From Rhodoferax sp. U11-2br (GTDB lineage Bacteria > Pseudomonadota > Gammaproteobacteria > Burkholderiales > Burkholderiaceae_C): DNA of 44,526 nucleotides. The notes below the pieces were generated by a model that worked only from the letters and a program-made list of their open reading frames with translations, was not told the origin of the DNA and did not search any database. The translations under genes and the position numbers were made by a program. Location of the stretch: NCBI RefSeq assembly GCF_018619435.1, contig NZ_JAHFZF010000038.1, forward strand, positions 1-44,526, in the 5' to 3' direction. Below, piece after piece: positions 1 through 9,663 of this stretch. The first letter of the stretch is position 1. Each line of letters starts with the position of its first letter.

Positions 1-82
1 CTACACCTGCATCCCCGTCTCATCCATGATTGTGCTTTTTTTTTTTAAAATAGCGCGCCCCCCCCGAAAATCACCACCCGGC

Positions 83-724
83 TTATCGTCGGCAGCGTCG
101 GTTGTGAATAGAGACAGCACAAAAACTGCCCAGCGGAAACAGGGTCTGGGCACGCACCGTGGGTAGCGGGTGCAGGCCACGCTGGCCCGGTAAACAGGCC
201 AGTTGCACCCGCGCCTGCGACAGCGGCGCAAGATCGGTATACACCCACTGCCGGCTGCCCTGGATGGCCAGCGCCAGGGCCGGTCGAGTGCGCTGGCTGG
301 AGTTCAGCAGCTGGATGTCAAATATGGCTCTGGCCCCCGCAAATACTGGCTCAGGTGTTATCAAATTCATGGTGATGCCACGCAGGTTGGCGTGGCTCAC
401 ATGCATCGCCACTAATGAACAACCGGCCAGCAAAAAGGTTAGGAGGTAACCCAGGTTGAGCTGGTAGTTGATGGAGGCCAGTAACAACACCAGCAGCGTG
501 GCGCCCAGCATCCAGCCTGCGCGGGTGGGCAAGATGTAGACCGTGCGCTGGGTCAGGGTCACGCTGTCAGATGCTGGCAAACGGGCCTGCCACCAGCGCT
601 CAAAGCGTGCCCGCAGCGACGCGACTGGATTCCAGACCAGTGCACCCGTGGCGCTTGGACGGCCAGGCCACCAGGTGCGTTGCCTGATGCGGGAGGCCTT
701 TGAGGTGCTTCGGGCGGGAGCCAT
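83..724 (-). pseudogene. DUF58 domain protein, C-terminally truncated
   Basis: The first 200 or so residues match the start of DUF58 proteins, which act with MoxR ATPases. After a basic, proline-containing N-terminus there are two close membrane segments (about residues 70-110, rich in Leu, Ala and Val), then a beta-rich region ending in LFPLG, a motif normally followed by 100 or more further residues. Here the frame instead runs into an unrelated basic tail of about 14 residues and stops. It lies 112 bases downstream of moxR on the same strand, the usual pairing. The window edge and long T and C runs lie just beyond the break, so this may be a true truncation, a frameshift or a chimeric or low-quality end. 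The family call is firm; the cause of truncation is unknown. Confidence 0.7.
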
Positions 725-770
725 TCAGGTGTCGCTACCGGCCTTCAGGCCAGAGCACCCGTGGAACTGG

Positions 771-831
771 CTTGGCCAGGCCAATGGGTGCGCACCCTTG
801 AGGGGGAGGCGCCAAAGGCGCTTCCGGGGGA
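771..831. repeat. cluster of three inverted repeats between moxR and DUF58 gene
   Basis: Three short palindromes follow each other: TTGGCC-A-GGCCAA at 772-784, GGGTGC-GCACCC at 786-797 and GCGCC-AAA-GGCGC at 809-821, followed by a run of G. From general knowledge, similar GC-rich modules recur between genes in Comamonadaceae genomes. It could fold in the moxR transcript. No second copy was found in this window. Confidence 0.5.
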
Positions 832-836
832 AGTGA

Positions 837-1757
<921 letters not shown>

Positions 1758-1800
1758 CAGGTAACCTTACCAAAAAAATCATTCCAGGAGACAAACCTGT

Positions 1801-2754
1801 ATGTCAATGACCGGATACTTTACTCACCCGAGTTTTCGCAAGCATGAAATGGGTCCGGGTCACCCGGAATGTCCTGAACGTTTGGATGCCATTGATGACC
1901 GGCTGTTGATCAGCGGGCTGGATGTGGCGCTGGACCGGCGCGAAGCCACCCCGGCCTCCACCTCCGACATTGAACTGGCCCATGGCCGCATGTATGTCGC
2001 CGCCATTCGCGGGCTCAACGCCGAGCTCAAGGAAGACATCGCTGCCGGTGGTGCCGACCACCTGCAGATCGACCCCGACACCAGCATCAACATCCACACC
2101 TGGACGGCGGCCCTGCATGCAGTGGGTGCGGCCACCGACGCGGTCGACGCGGTGCTGGCCGGTGAGATGAACACCGCCTTTTGTGCGGTGCGCCCGCCCG
2201 GGCACCACGCCTGCCGCGACAAAGCCGGTGGTTTCTGCTTTTTCAACAACGTTGCGATTGCCGCCAAATACGCGCTGGAGCGGCACAACCTGCAGCGCGT
2301 GGCGATAGTGGACTTTGATGTGCACCATGGCAATGGCACCGAGGACATCGTCAAAGGGGATGACCGGATTCTGATGGTGAGTTTTTACCAGCACCCGTTT
2401 TACCCGCTAGGCTGGGAGCACTCGAGTGCGCCCAACCTGGTCAACCTGCCGGTGCCGGCCTACACCAAGGGCATGGAGATCCGCGAAATGATCGAAGGCG
2501 CCTGGATGCCGCGTCTGGAAGAGTTTCAGCCCGAGCTGATCCTGATCAGTGCCGGGTTTGATGCCCACCGCGAGGACGACATGGGCCAGCTTGGTCTGGT
2601 GGAAAACGACTACGCCTGGATCACCAGCCGCATCATGGATGTGGCACACCGTTATGCACAGGGGCGGGTCATCAGCTGCCTGGAAGGGGGGTATGTGATG
2701 AGTTCGCTGGCTCGCAGCGTGGAGGCGCATATTCGGGTGATGGCCGATGTCTGA
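1801..2754 (+). CDS. histone deacetylase family protein (acetylpolyamine amidohydrolase/HDAC-like)
   Basis: A 317-residue zinc hydrolase of the HDAC/AcuC/acetylpolyamine amidohydrolase superfamily, predicted to remove acetyl groups from lysine or polyamine substrates. Visible signatures are GHPECPERL near the N-terminus, the tandem catalytic histidines in RPPGHHA near residue 137, the zinc-ligand stretch DFDVHHGNGTED near residue 169, a second metal aspartate in GFDAHREDD near residue 260, and the C-terminal LEGGY loop. A purine-rich CCAGGAGAC precedes the ATG at good spacing. The stop lies inside the first codons of the MscS gene (8-base overlap), so the two are very likely cotranscribed. 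The actual substrate cannot be read from sequence. Confidence 0.92.
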   Translation: MSMTGYFTHPSFRKHEMGPGHPECPERLDAIDDRLLISGLDVALDRREATPASTSDIELAHGRMYVAAIRGLNAELKEDIAAGGADHLQIDPDTSINIHTWTAALHAVGAATDAVDAVLAGEMNTAFCAVRPPGHHACRDKAGGFCFFNNVAIAAKYALERHNLQRVAIVDFDVHHGNGTEDIVKGDDRILMVSFYQHPFYPLGWEHSSAPNLVNLPVPAYTKGMEIREMIEGAWMPRLEEFQPELILISAGFDAHREDDMGQLGLVENDYAWITSRIMDVAHRYAQGRVISCLEGGYVMSSLARSVEAHIRVMADV

Positions 2755-4012
2755 GGTACAACCCGACGACCTGCAAGCCTGGCTGGAGGCGATCGTACAG
2801 ACCCGCACCCTGATTGAACTGGCGGTGCTGCTCGGCTGTGCCTTGCTGGCCTGGCTGCTGGCCAACCTGGCCGCCCGGGCCTTTGTGGGCCGCGACGCCA
2901 ACAGCATCACTTTTGGTCGGCGCATTGTGGACGGTGTGTTGTTCCCGGCGCTATGGCTGGCCCTGGCCTATCTGGCGCGCCAGCTGCTGAGTCACTCGCT
3001 GCCGCTGGCGGCGTTCAAGATTGCGATACCGGTGCTGCTGTCGCTGCTGGTGATCCGCCTGGGGGTCAAGGTGCTGCAGGCGGCGTTTAACGAAACCCCC
3101 TTGATCCGTTTTCTGGAGCGCACCATCTCCTGGGTGGCCTGGCTGGCCATGGTGCTCTGGGTTAGTGGTTTGTTGCCGGTGGTGATGGAAGAGCTCGACC
3201 AGATCAGTTGGAAGGTCGGCTCCAGCCAGTTGTCGGTGCGCAAGATCATTGAGGGGTCCCTCACCGCCGGTCTGGTGCTGATCATCACCTTGTGGATTTC
3301 GTCGGCACTGGAGTCCAAGCTGTTGCGCCATGTCACCGGTGGTGAGCTGAGCCTGCGCAAGGCCTTCAGCAATGCGGCCAAGGCGCTGCTGATGTTTGTC
3401 GGGCTGCTGCTGGCGATGTCGGCGGTGGGCATCGACATGTCGGCGCTGTCGGTGCTTGGTGGTGCGGTGGGGGTGGGCATCGGTTTTGGCCTGCAGAAGC
3501 TGGCCGCCAATTACGTGTCGGGTTTTGTCATTCTGGCTGAGCGCAGCATGCGTATTGGTGACACGGTGCAGGTCGACAACTTCAGCGGCATCATCACCGA
3601 AATCAATGCGCGTTACACCGTGATCCGTTCGCTCAGTGGCCGCGAGTCGATTGTGCCCAACGAGATGCTGATCACCAGCCGGGTCGAAAACCTGTCGCTG
3701 GCCGACCCCAAGGTCTGGCAGTCCACCACGGTGTCGGTGGGTTACGAGAGTGATGTGGACCTGGTTTCGCGGCTCTTGCTGCAGGCGGCGTCCCAGCAGG
3801 AGCGGGTGCTGCAGGAGCCCGGCCCGGCGGTGGCGCTGATGAACTTTGGCGCCGACGGGCTGGAGTTCCGCCTGGGCTACTGGATTCGCGACCCCGAAAA
3901 CGGCAGCGACAATCTGCGCTCCTTGATCAATCTGGCGATTTTGCAGCTACTGCGCGAGAACCGGGTCGAAATTCCTTTCCCACAACGTGTCATTCATCAA
4001 CGCACCGCTTGA
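2747..4012 (+). CDS. MscS-family mechanosensitive ion channel
   Basis: A 421-residue inner-membrane protein with about five hydrophobic segments in the first 260 residues followed by the MscS beta domain. The pore-lining helix is recognisable as the Gly/Ala-rich LGGAVGVGIGFGLQKLAANY near residues 236-255, directly followed by the beta-domain signature AERSMRIGDTVQV and later VPNEMLITSRVENLS. Such channels release solutes on hypo-osmotic shock. It is longer than E. coli MscS because of extra N-terminal helices, as in many YbdG/YnaI-like paralogues. The ATG overlaps the deacetylase stop by 8 bases, indicating translational coupling. Confidence 0.93.
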   Translation: MSEVQPDDLQAWLEAIVQTRTLIELAVLLGCALLAWLLANLAARAFVGRDANSITFGRRIVDGVLFPALWLALAYLARQLLSHSLPLAAFKIAIPVLLSLLVIRLGVKVLQAAFNETPLIRFLERTISWVAWLAMVLWVSGLLPVVMEELDQISWKVGSSQLSVRKIIEGSLTAGLVLIITLWISSALESKLLRHVTGGELSLRKAFSNAAKALLMFVGLLLAMSAVGIDMSALSVLGGAVGVGIGFGLQKLAANYVSGFVILAERSMRIGDTVQVDNFSGIITEINARYTVIRSLSGRESIVPNEMLITSRVENLSLADPKVWQSTTVSVGYESDVDLVSRLLLQAASQQERVLQEPGPAVALMNFGADGLEFRLGYWIRDPENGSDNLRSLINLAILQLLRENRVEIPFPQRVIHQRTA

Positions 4013-4037
4013 GCACAAGCCAAGCAGTGGGTATACT
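4009..4037 (+). promoter_or_regulatory. predicted sigma-70 promoter of etfBA
   Basis: TTGAGC at 4009-4014 and TATACT at 4032-4037 are separated by 17 bases, a good housekeeping-type promoter. The -35 box overlaps the last codons of the MscS gene. The expected start of transcription falls near 4044, inside the palindrome at 4043-4056, about 160 bases upstream of etfB. Confidence 0.55.
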
Positions 4038-4042
4038 AAAAA

Positions 4043-4056
4043 AGAACGGTCGTTCT
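4043..4056. promoter_or_regulatory. palindromic operator, TetR-type, over the etfBA start site
   Basis: AGAACG-GT-CGTTCT is a perfect 14-base inverted repeat lying where transcription from the upstream promoter should begin, the usual place for a repressor site. Its form resembles TetR-family operators near fatty-acid degradation genes in Burkholderiales. The regulator's identity is inference. Confidence 0.5.
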
Positions 4057-4127
4057 ATTATTGGTTTTTTGGCGGATTGTCTGTGGTTTGACCAGGCTGG
4101 CTGGTACGCCCGCATAAAATGCCCAGG

Positions 4128-4143
4128 TTGACGTGCACGTCAA
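4128..4143. promoter_or_regulatory. 16-base palindrome resembling a LiuR-type operator upstream of etfBA
   Basis: TTGACGTG-CACGTCAA is a perfect palindrome 60 bases upstream of the etfB start. It is close in form to the TTnACGTnnACGTnAA type of site that I associate with LiuR (MerR family), a regulator of branched-chain amino-acid catabolism. A TAAAAT at 4115-4120 could be the -10 box of a second promoter, which would put the palindrome at its start site. Binding is not shown. Confidence 0.5.
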
Positions 4144-4203
4144 TGGAATTGATCGGTGCACGGTGTGTTTTGCCATTCATTTTTACTTTGGAGAGACGTT
4201 TTT

Positions 4204-4953
4204 ATGAAAGTCCTGGTCGCAGTCAAACGCGTGGTGGACTACAACGTGAAGGTCCGGGTCAAGTCGGACAACACCGGTGTAGATATTGCCAACGTCAAAA
4301 TGAGCATGAACCCGTTTGACGAGATTGCCATCGAAGAAGCGGTGCGTCTCAAAGAAAAGGGTGTGGCCACCGAAATCATCGCGGTGTCTTGTGGTGTCAC
4401 CCAGTGCCAGGAAACCCTGCGCACCGCCATGGCCATTGGTGCCGACCGGGCCATCCTGGTGGAAACTGCTGCCGAGTTGCAGCCTTTGGCGGTGGCCAAG
4501 ATCCTCAAGGCGATTGTGGACAAGGAACAACCCGGCTTGGTGATCCTGGGCAAACAAGCCATCGACGACGATTGCAACCAGACTGGCCAGATGCTCGCGG
4601 CCCTGGCCGATCTGCCCCAAGTCACCTGCGCCAGCAAGATTGAAGTGACGGACGGCAAGGCCAGCATCACCCGTGAAATCGATGGTGGTTCTGAAATCCT
4701 CAGTGTCACTTTGCCTGCTGTCATGACGGCTGACCTGCGCCTCAACGAGCCGCGTTATGTCACCCTGCCCAACATCATGAAGGCCAAGAAAAAGCCGCTC
4801 GACATCATCAAGGTGGAAGACCTTGGTGTGGATGTGGCGCCACGCATCAAGACCCTCAAAGTCTCCGAGCCGCCCAAACGCAGCGCCGGCATCAAGGTGC
4901 CTGACGTGGCCACGCTGGTCGCCAAACTCAAAACCGAAGCCAAGGTCATCTGA
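4204..4953 (+). CDS. etfB: electron transfer flavoprotein subunit beta
   Basis: A 249-residue ETF beta subunit, which with EtfA carries electrons from acyl-CoA and related dehydrogenases to ETF-ubiquinone oxidoreductase. The N-terminus [18 protein letters not shown], the [16 protein letters not shown] segment near residue 38, and the conserved [18 protein letters not shown] stretch near residues 118-135 are diagnostic; the C-terminal region contains the recognition loop and an AMP-binding surface. The ATG at 4204 is chosen because GGAGAG lies just upstream and it matches the family start; a start 48 bases earlier would add an unrelated tail. etfA follows after 35 bases, giving one operon behind the operators at 4043 and 4128. 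Confidence 0.97.
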   Translation: MKVLVAVKRVVDYNVKVRVKSDNTGVDIANVKMSMNPFDEIAIEEAVRLKEKGVATEIIAVSCGVTQCQETLRTAMAIGADRAILVETAAELQPLAVAKILKAIVDKEQPGLVILGKQAIDDDCNQTGQMLAALADLPQVTCASKIEVTDGKASITREIDGGSEILSVTLPAVMTADLRLNEPRYVTLPNIMKAKKKPLDIIKVEDLGVDVAPRIKTLKVSEPPKRSAGIKVPDVATLVAKLKTEAKVI

Positions 4954-4988
4954 CCCAGCGCCTGAGCCCACAGATTGAAGGAAGACAC

Positions 4989-5924
4989 ATGAGCTCTCTT
5001 GTTATTGCCGAACACGACAACACCCATCTCAAGCCCGCCACCTTGAACACCATCACCGCAGCCAGCCAGCTCGGTGGTGAGGTGCATGTGCTGGTGGCCG
5101 GCGCCAATGCCGCTGCTGTGGCTAATGCTGCAGCCCAGGTGGCTGGTGTGGCCAAGGTGATCCACATCGATGCCGACAGCCTGGCCCATGGTGTGGCTGA
5201 AAACGTCACGGCCCAGGTGGTGGCGCTGGCGTCCAGCTACAGCCACATTCTGTTTGCAGCCACCGCATCGGGCAAAAACATCGCCCCACGCGTGGCTGCC
5301 AAGCTCGATGTGGGCCAGATTACTGACCTGAGCAAGGTGATCAGCCCCAACACCTTCGAGCGCCCGATTTACGCTGGCAATGCCATTGCCACCGTGCAGA
5401 GCCTGGACACGATCAAGGTGATCACCGTGCGTACCACGGCTTTTGATGCTGCAGCCCATTCAGCACAAGGGCCGGTAGCTATTGAAACGGTAGCTGCTGT
5501 GGCTGTCACCGCTGGCAGCACCTACCTGGGCAGTGAAATCGCCAAGAACGACCGCCCCGAACTCACCGCCGCCAAGGTCATCGTCAGTGGTGGCCGCGCC
5601 CTGGGTTCTCAGGAAAAGTTCAACGAAGTGATGGTGCCGCTGGCCGACAAGCTAGGTGCCGCCATTGGTGCCAGCCGCGCTGCGGTGGATGCCGGGTACG
5701 CGCCCAACGACTGGCAAGTGGGCCAGACCGGCAAGATCGTCGCTCCCCAGCTCTACATTGCTGCGGGCATCAGCGGTGCCATCCAGCATTTGGCCGGTAT
5801 GAAGGACAGCAAGGTGATTGTGGCCATCAACAAGGACCCCGAGGCACCGATCTTCAGTGTGGCCGACTACGGGCTCGAAGCGGACCTGTTTGCCGCCGTG
5901 CCAGAACTGGTCGCCGCCCTGTAA
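4989..5924 (+). CDS. etfA: electron transfer flavoprotein subunit alpha
   Basis: A 311-residue ETF alpha subunit, the FAD-carrying partner of EtfB. The N-terminal domain (about 1-180) begins [11 protein letters not shown]. The C-terminal FAD domain shows VSGGRALGS near residue 199, [15 protein letters not shown] near residue 254 and [11 protein letters not shown] near residue 280, the classic family signature. GAAGGAAG stands before the ATG. It ends the etf unit and is followed at once by a strong intrinsic terminator, so the downstream acyl-CoA dehydrogenase probably has its own promoter or depends on read-through. Confidence 0.97.
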   Translation: MSSLVIAEHDNTHLKPATLNTITAASQLGGEVHVLVAGANAAAVANAAAQVAGVAKVIHIDADSLAHGVAENVTAQVVALASSYSHILFAATASGKNIAPRVAAKLDVGQITDLSKVISPNTFERPIYAGNAIATVQSLDTIKVITVRTTAFDAAAHSAQGPVAIETVAAVAVTAGSTYLGSEIAKNDRPELTAAKVIVSGGRALGSQEKFNEVMVPLADKLGAAIGASRAAVDAGYAPNDWQVGQTGKIVAPQLYIAAGISGAIQHLAGMKDSKVIVAINKDPEAPIFSVADYGLEADLFAAVPELVAAL

Positions 5925-5940
5925 GGCGAATCGGTGACCA

Positions 5941-5967
5941 GGGCATCCATGTGATGCCCTTTTTTTT
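5941..5967 (+). terminator. intrinsic terminator after etfA
   Basis: GGGCATC, a five-base loop and GATGCCC form a perfect 7-bp stem (5941-5959) followed by eight T (5960-5967). It starts 17 bases after the etfA stop and separates etfBA from the acyl-CoA dehydrogenase gene. Confidence 0.9.
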
Positions 5968-6021
5968 CGCCAGAGCATGGGCACTGGCGCACTCAAGCCT
6001 CAAAAAAACCAGGAGACAAGC

Positions 6022-7812
6022 ATGAGTTATTCCGCCCCTCTCAAAGACATGTTGTTCAACATCCGCTACCTGGCGGGTATTGATCAGATCGCGCAGTTGC
6101 CGGGCATGGAGGATGCTGGCTTCGAGACTGCCCAGGCGGTGCTCGAAGAAGCCGCCAAATTCAATGAAACTGTGCTGTCACCCCTGAACTGGGTCGGTGA
6201 CCAGAACCCCACCAGCTGGAAAGACGGTGTGGTCACCGCCACGCCCGGCTTCAAGGAGGCGTTCACAGCCTACACCGAAGCCGGTTGGCAGGGCCTGCAG
6301 CACCCGGTGGCCTACGGCGGCCAGGGTCTGCCCAAAACCATCGGTTCGGCCGTGGGTGAAATGCAGAACTCAGCCAACATGAGTTTTGCGCTGTTGCCGC
6401 TGCTCTCCGACGGCGCTATCGAGGCGCTGCTGACAGCAGGCTCCAGTGAACTCAATGCCATCTATCTCGACAAACTGGTCAGCGGTTTGTGGACTGGCAC
6501 CATGAACCTGACCGAGCCACAGGCTGGCAGCGACCTGGCTGCGGTGCGCACCAAAGCCGAACCCGAGCCCGATGGCAGTTACAAGATCGCGGGCACCAAA
6601 ATTTTCATTACTTGGGGCGAACACGACCTGGCCGAGAACATCGTGCATCTGGTGTTGGCACGTGTGAACGGCGCGCCCGCTGGCGTCAAAGGCATCAGCC
6701 TGTTTGTGGTTCCCAAGTTTTTGGTCAAAACCGACGGCTCGCTCGGTGCACGCAATGATGTGGGCTGTGTCAGTATCGAGCACAAATTAGGCATCAAGGC
6801 CAGCCCGACCTGTGTGCTGCAGTTTGGGGACGCGGGTGGTGCCGTGGGGTATCTGGTCGGGCAGGAAAACCGGGGCCTGGAGTACATGTTCATCATGATG
6901 AACGCCGCCCGCTACGGTGTCGGGGTGCAGGGTATTGCGATTGCGCAGATGGCCTACCAGAAGGCGGTGGAGTTCGCCCGGGAGCGCATCCAGAGCCGCC
7001 CGGTGGATGGCTCCTTGCCAGCTGCTGGCCCGATCATTCACCACCCCGATGTCAAACGCATGCTGATGACCATGCGTGCCTACACCGAGGGCTGCCGCGC
7101 CTTGGCGAGTGTGGCCGCAGCCGCCTATGACGCGGCGCACCACCATCCGGATGCCCAGACGCGGGAGCAAAACGAGACCTTCTACGAGTTCATGGTGCCG
7201 TTGATCAAAGGCTTTTCCACCGAGATGAGCCAGGAGGTCACTTCGCTGGGTGTGCAGGTGCATGGTGGCATGGGCTTCATCGAGGAAACCGGCTGCGCCC
7301 AGTACTACCGCGACTCGAAGATTTTGACCATCTACGAAGGCACCACCGCGATCCAGGCCAATGACCTGGTCGGTCGCAAAACCGCGCGTGATGGTGGCCA
7401 GACCGCCAAGGCGCTCGCCGCTCAGATCGCCCATACCGAAGCTGACCTGACAGCCAGCGGCACACCTGACGCTCTGGTCATGGCCAAGCGATTGGCGGCG
7501 GCCCGCCTGGCCTTCATCGAGGTGGTGGACTTTGTGTCGGGCAACACCAAGGCGCACCCCAATGCGGTGTTTGCCGGTAGCGTGCCCTACCTGATGCTGG
7601 CGGGCAACCTGATGGCGGGTTGGCAGATGGGCCGTGCCCTGCTGGTGGCGCAAGAGGCGCTGGCACGGCATGAAGACGTGGCCTTCATGCGGGCCAAGAT
7701 CGCCGTCGCCCGCTTCTACGCCGACCACATCCTGACCAAGGTGCCGGGCCTGCGTGACAGCATTGTGGACGGTGCGACCAGCGTGACCGCACTGGCGCTG
7801 GACGCGTTTTGA
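6022..7812 (+). CDS. acyl-CoA dehydrogenase (large, C-terminally extended type)
   Basis: A 596-residue flavoprotein that oxidises an acyl-CoA thioester to the 2-enoyl-CoA and hands electrons to ETF. It has the layout of the large acyl-CoA dehydrogenases (about 600 residues, as in DmdC-like enzymes): an N-terminal extension, the MNLTEPQAGSDL and FITWGEHD middle-domain signatures near residues 160-200, the C-terminal helical domain with QVHGGMGFIEETG near residue 413, and the catalytic glutamate in IYEGTTAIQANDLVGRK near residue 438, then an extra C-terminal domain. The ATG at 6022 has AGGAGA upstream. Placement just after etfBA fits its electron acceptor. Chain-length preference cannot be read. 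Confidence 0.95.
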   Translation: MSYSAPLKDMLFNIRYLAGIDQIAQLPGMEDAGFETAQAVLEEAAKFNETVLSPLNWVGDQNPTSWKDGVVTATPGFKEAFTAYTEAGWQGLQHPVAYGGQGLPKTIGSAVGEMQNSANMSFALLPLLSDGAIEALLTAGSSELNAIYLDKLVSGLWTGTMNLTEPQAGSDLAAVRTKAEPEPDGSYKIAGTKIFITWGEHDLAENIVHLVLARVNGAPAGVKGISLFVVPKFLVKTDGSLGARNDVGCVSIEHKLGIKASPTCVLQFGDAGGAVGYLVGQENRGLEYMFIMMNAARYGVGVQGIAIAQMAYQKAVEFARERIQSRPVDGSLPAAGPIIHHPDVKRMLMTMRAYTEGCRALASVAAAAYDAAHHHPDAQTREQNETFYEFMVPLIKGFSTEMSQEVTSLGVQVHGGMGFIEETGCAQYYRDSKILTIYEGTTAIQANDLVGRKTARDGGQTAKALAAQIAHTEADLTASGTPDALVMAKRLAAARLAFIEVVDFVSGNTKAHPNAVFAGSVPYLMLAGNLMAGWQMGRALLVAQEALARHEDVAFMRAKIAVARFYADHILTKVPGLRDSIVDGATSVTALALDAF

Positions 7813-8597
7813 GCCGCTGGTCAGACTCGGCCCTGCGCTGGGTCTTTGGTGCGCTGTTGGCCTGCTTGGCTGCGACCTCGGCCATGGCACAGGACGGACT
7901 GGTGGTCCTGAGCTCGCGTGGTGATGTGGGCATCAGTTACTGGTGGATGCCGCGTGACGGTGCCGTGGCCACGGTGCTGTTGTTTGCGGGTGGTCATGGT
8001 GGTATCGGGCTCAAGGACGGTGTTCCCCAGTCGGGCAACTTTCTGATCCGCACGCGCGACGATTTCGCGCGTGCTGGCTTCAATGTTGCCCTGGTTGGCA
8101 ACCCGGATGACGCCAGACAAATGACACCGGCGTTTCGCCGCTCTGCCGAACACCAGGTCGATGTGCGCGCCATCTTGGATGACATTGGCATGCGCAGCGC
8201 TGCACCGGTGTGGCTGGTCGGCACCAGCCAGGGCACCCTCAGCGCGGCGGCCAATGGCGTGGCACTGGGCGCCCGGATTGCCGGTGTGGTGTTGAGCTCC
8301 ACCGTCACCGGATCACAGCCGGGTGGCTCCGTGGCCGACATCGCGCTGGAGGACATCACGGTGCCTGTTCTGATCTTCCAGCACAAGCACGACGCCTGCC
8401 GCATCACCCCACCCGCTGCGGCGCAGCGTTTGATCAGCCGCCTGGTGCAGGCACCGGTCAAACAGTACATCGAAGTCGACGGCAGCACCGAACCCCGCAG
8501 CGGCCCCTGCGAGGCCTTTCACTACCACGGTTATGTCGGCATGGAAGCCCAGGCGGTGGACCAGATCAGCCGCTGGATCAAGAACCCAAGTCACTGA
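7809..8597 (+). CDS. secreted alpha/beta hydrolase
   Basis: A 262-residue predicted periplasmic or secreted serine hydrolase. The N-terminus (about residues 8-26) is a hydrophobic signal peptide with a likely cut after AMA, before QDG. The nucleophile elbow is GTSQG in VWLVGTSQGTLS near residue 139; the acid is probably the Asp in QHKHDAC and the catalytic histidine lies in FHYHGYVG near the C-terminus. The only start that keeps the signal peptide is TTG at 7809, overlapping the preceding stop by four bases (TTGA), so translation is probably coupled to the acyl-CoA dehydrogenase. Substrate unknown; an esterase or thioesterase role beside acyl-CoA genes is possible. Confidence 0.82.
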   Translation: MSRWSDSALRWVFGALLACLAATSAMAQDGLVVLSSRGDVGISYWWMPRDGAVATVLLFAGGHGGIGLKDGVPQSGNFLIRTRDDFARAGFNVALVGNPDDARQMTPAFRRSAEHQVDVRAILDDIGMRSAAPVWLVGTSQGTLSAAANGVALGARIAGVVLSSTVTGSQPGGSVADIALEDITVPVLIFQHKHDACRITPPAAAQRLISRLVQAPVKQYIEVDGSTEPRSGPCEAFHYHGYVGMEAQAVDQISRWIKNPSH

Positions 8598-8628
8598 CCC
8601 GCTGTGGGTCATTCAGAAAAGTCATCCT

Positions 8629-9588
8629 ATGTCCAGACTACCCACGCCCCTTGACCGTTTGCCCTTCCCGGTGATTGGCTCACCACTGTTCATCATCAGC
8701 AACCCGCAACTGGTGATCGCCCAGTGCATCGCTGGTGTGGTGGGCAGCATGCCAGCGCTCAATGCCCGGCCTGCCGAGCAGTTGGAGGACTGGCTGATCG
8801 AGATCACCGAAGCCTTGGCGGCCCACAACCAGGCGCACCTGGAGCAACCCGCCGCACCCTTTGCCATCAACCAGATCGTGCACAAAAGCAATGAGCGGCT
8901 TGAGCACGACATGGCGCTGTGTGTCAAATACAAGGTGCCGATCATCATCACCAGCTTGGGCGCACGTGAAGACATCAATGCCGCCGCCCACAGTTACGGT
9001 GGCGTGGTGTTGCACGATGTGATCAACAACAAACACGCACACAAAGCCATCGAGAAAGGTGCCGATGGGCTGATTGCAGTGGCCGCCGGGGCCGGTGGGC
9101 ACGCTGGGGTCAAAAGCCCGTTTGCCTTGGTGCAGGAAATCCGCCAGTGGTTTGACGGTCCGCTGGTGCTCAGTGGGTCGATTGCCAGCGGGGGCGCGGT
9201 GCTGGCGGCACAAGCTTGTGGGGCGGACTTTGCCTATATCGGCTCGGCCTTCATCGCCACCCACGAGGCGCGTGCGTCAGAGGCTTACAAACAGGCGATT
9301 GTGGCCAGCAACTCTGACGACATTGTCTACAGCAACCTGTTCACCGGTGTGCACGGTAACTACCTGGCGCCCAGCATCCGCGCCGCCGGACTGGACCCTG
9401 AGCACTTGCCCGAGAGCGACCCGAGCGCCATGAACTTTGGCGGTGACAAGGCCAAAGCCTGGAAAGACATCTGGGGCTGTGGCCAAGGCATCGGCGCCAT
9501 CAGCCAGGTGCAGAGCACGGCTGATTTTGTGGCGCAGCTCAAGCGCGAGTACGCGGCAGCACGTGAGCATTTGCTGGGTCTTGTGTAA
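8629..9588 (+). CDS. nitronate monooxygenase family FMN protein
   Basis: A 319-residue TIM-barrel flavoprotein of the nitronate monooxygenase/2-nitropropane dioxygenase family, which oxidises alkyl nitronates such as propionate 3-nitronate. Signatures are GSPLFIISNPQLV near the N-terminus, HDVINNKHA near residue 125, and the FMN-phosphate binding segments GAGGHAG near residue 153, LSGSIASGG near residue 180 and IGSAFIATHEA near residue 204. The ATG at 8629 is preferred because an earlier start would overlap the hydrolase gene and add a non-family tail. It is followed by a dispersed repeat and then by a convergent gene. Confidence 0.93.
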   Translation: MSRLPTPLDRLPFPVIGSPLFIISNPQLVIAQCIAGVVGSMPALNARPAEQLEDWLIEITEALAAHNQAHLEQPAAPFAINQIVHKSNERLEHDMALCVKYKVPIIITSLGAREDINAAAHSYGGVVLHDVINNKHAHKAIEKGADGLIAVAAGAGGHAGVKSPFALVQEIRQWFDGPLVLSGSIASGGAVLAAQACGADFAYIGSAFIATHEARASEAYKQAIVASNSDDIVYSNLFTGVHGNYLAPSIRAAGLDPEHLPESDPSAMNFGGDKAKAWKDIWGCGQGIGAISQVQSTADFVAQLKREYAAAREHLLGLV

Positions 9589-9589
9589 G

Positions 9590-9635
9590 AAATAGGCCTC
9601 TAGCCCTTTCTTGAAAAGGACTGATAGCTATTTTT
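9590..9635 (-). repeat. dispersed palindromic repeat, copy 1 (reverse orientation)
   Basis: A copy of the roughly 46-base intergenic element found seven times in this window; in forward form it runs GATAGC, an AGCCCTT/AAGGGCT stem, then GAGGCCAATTT. This copy reads TAGGCCTCTAGCCCTTT, loop, AAAGGA, TGATAGCTATTTTT on the plus strand and lies between two convergent genes, where its hairpin could help end transcription. Confidence 0.7.
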
Positions 9636-9663
9636 ACCGTAGCAAGTGAATGGCCTGATGTGT

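Noticed and set aside
5461..5500. Repeat-like AAGGGCCGGTAGCTATT inside etfA
   Set aside because: It shares only short words with the dispersed repeat, lacks the stem, and lies in conserved coding sequence.
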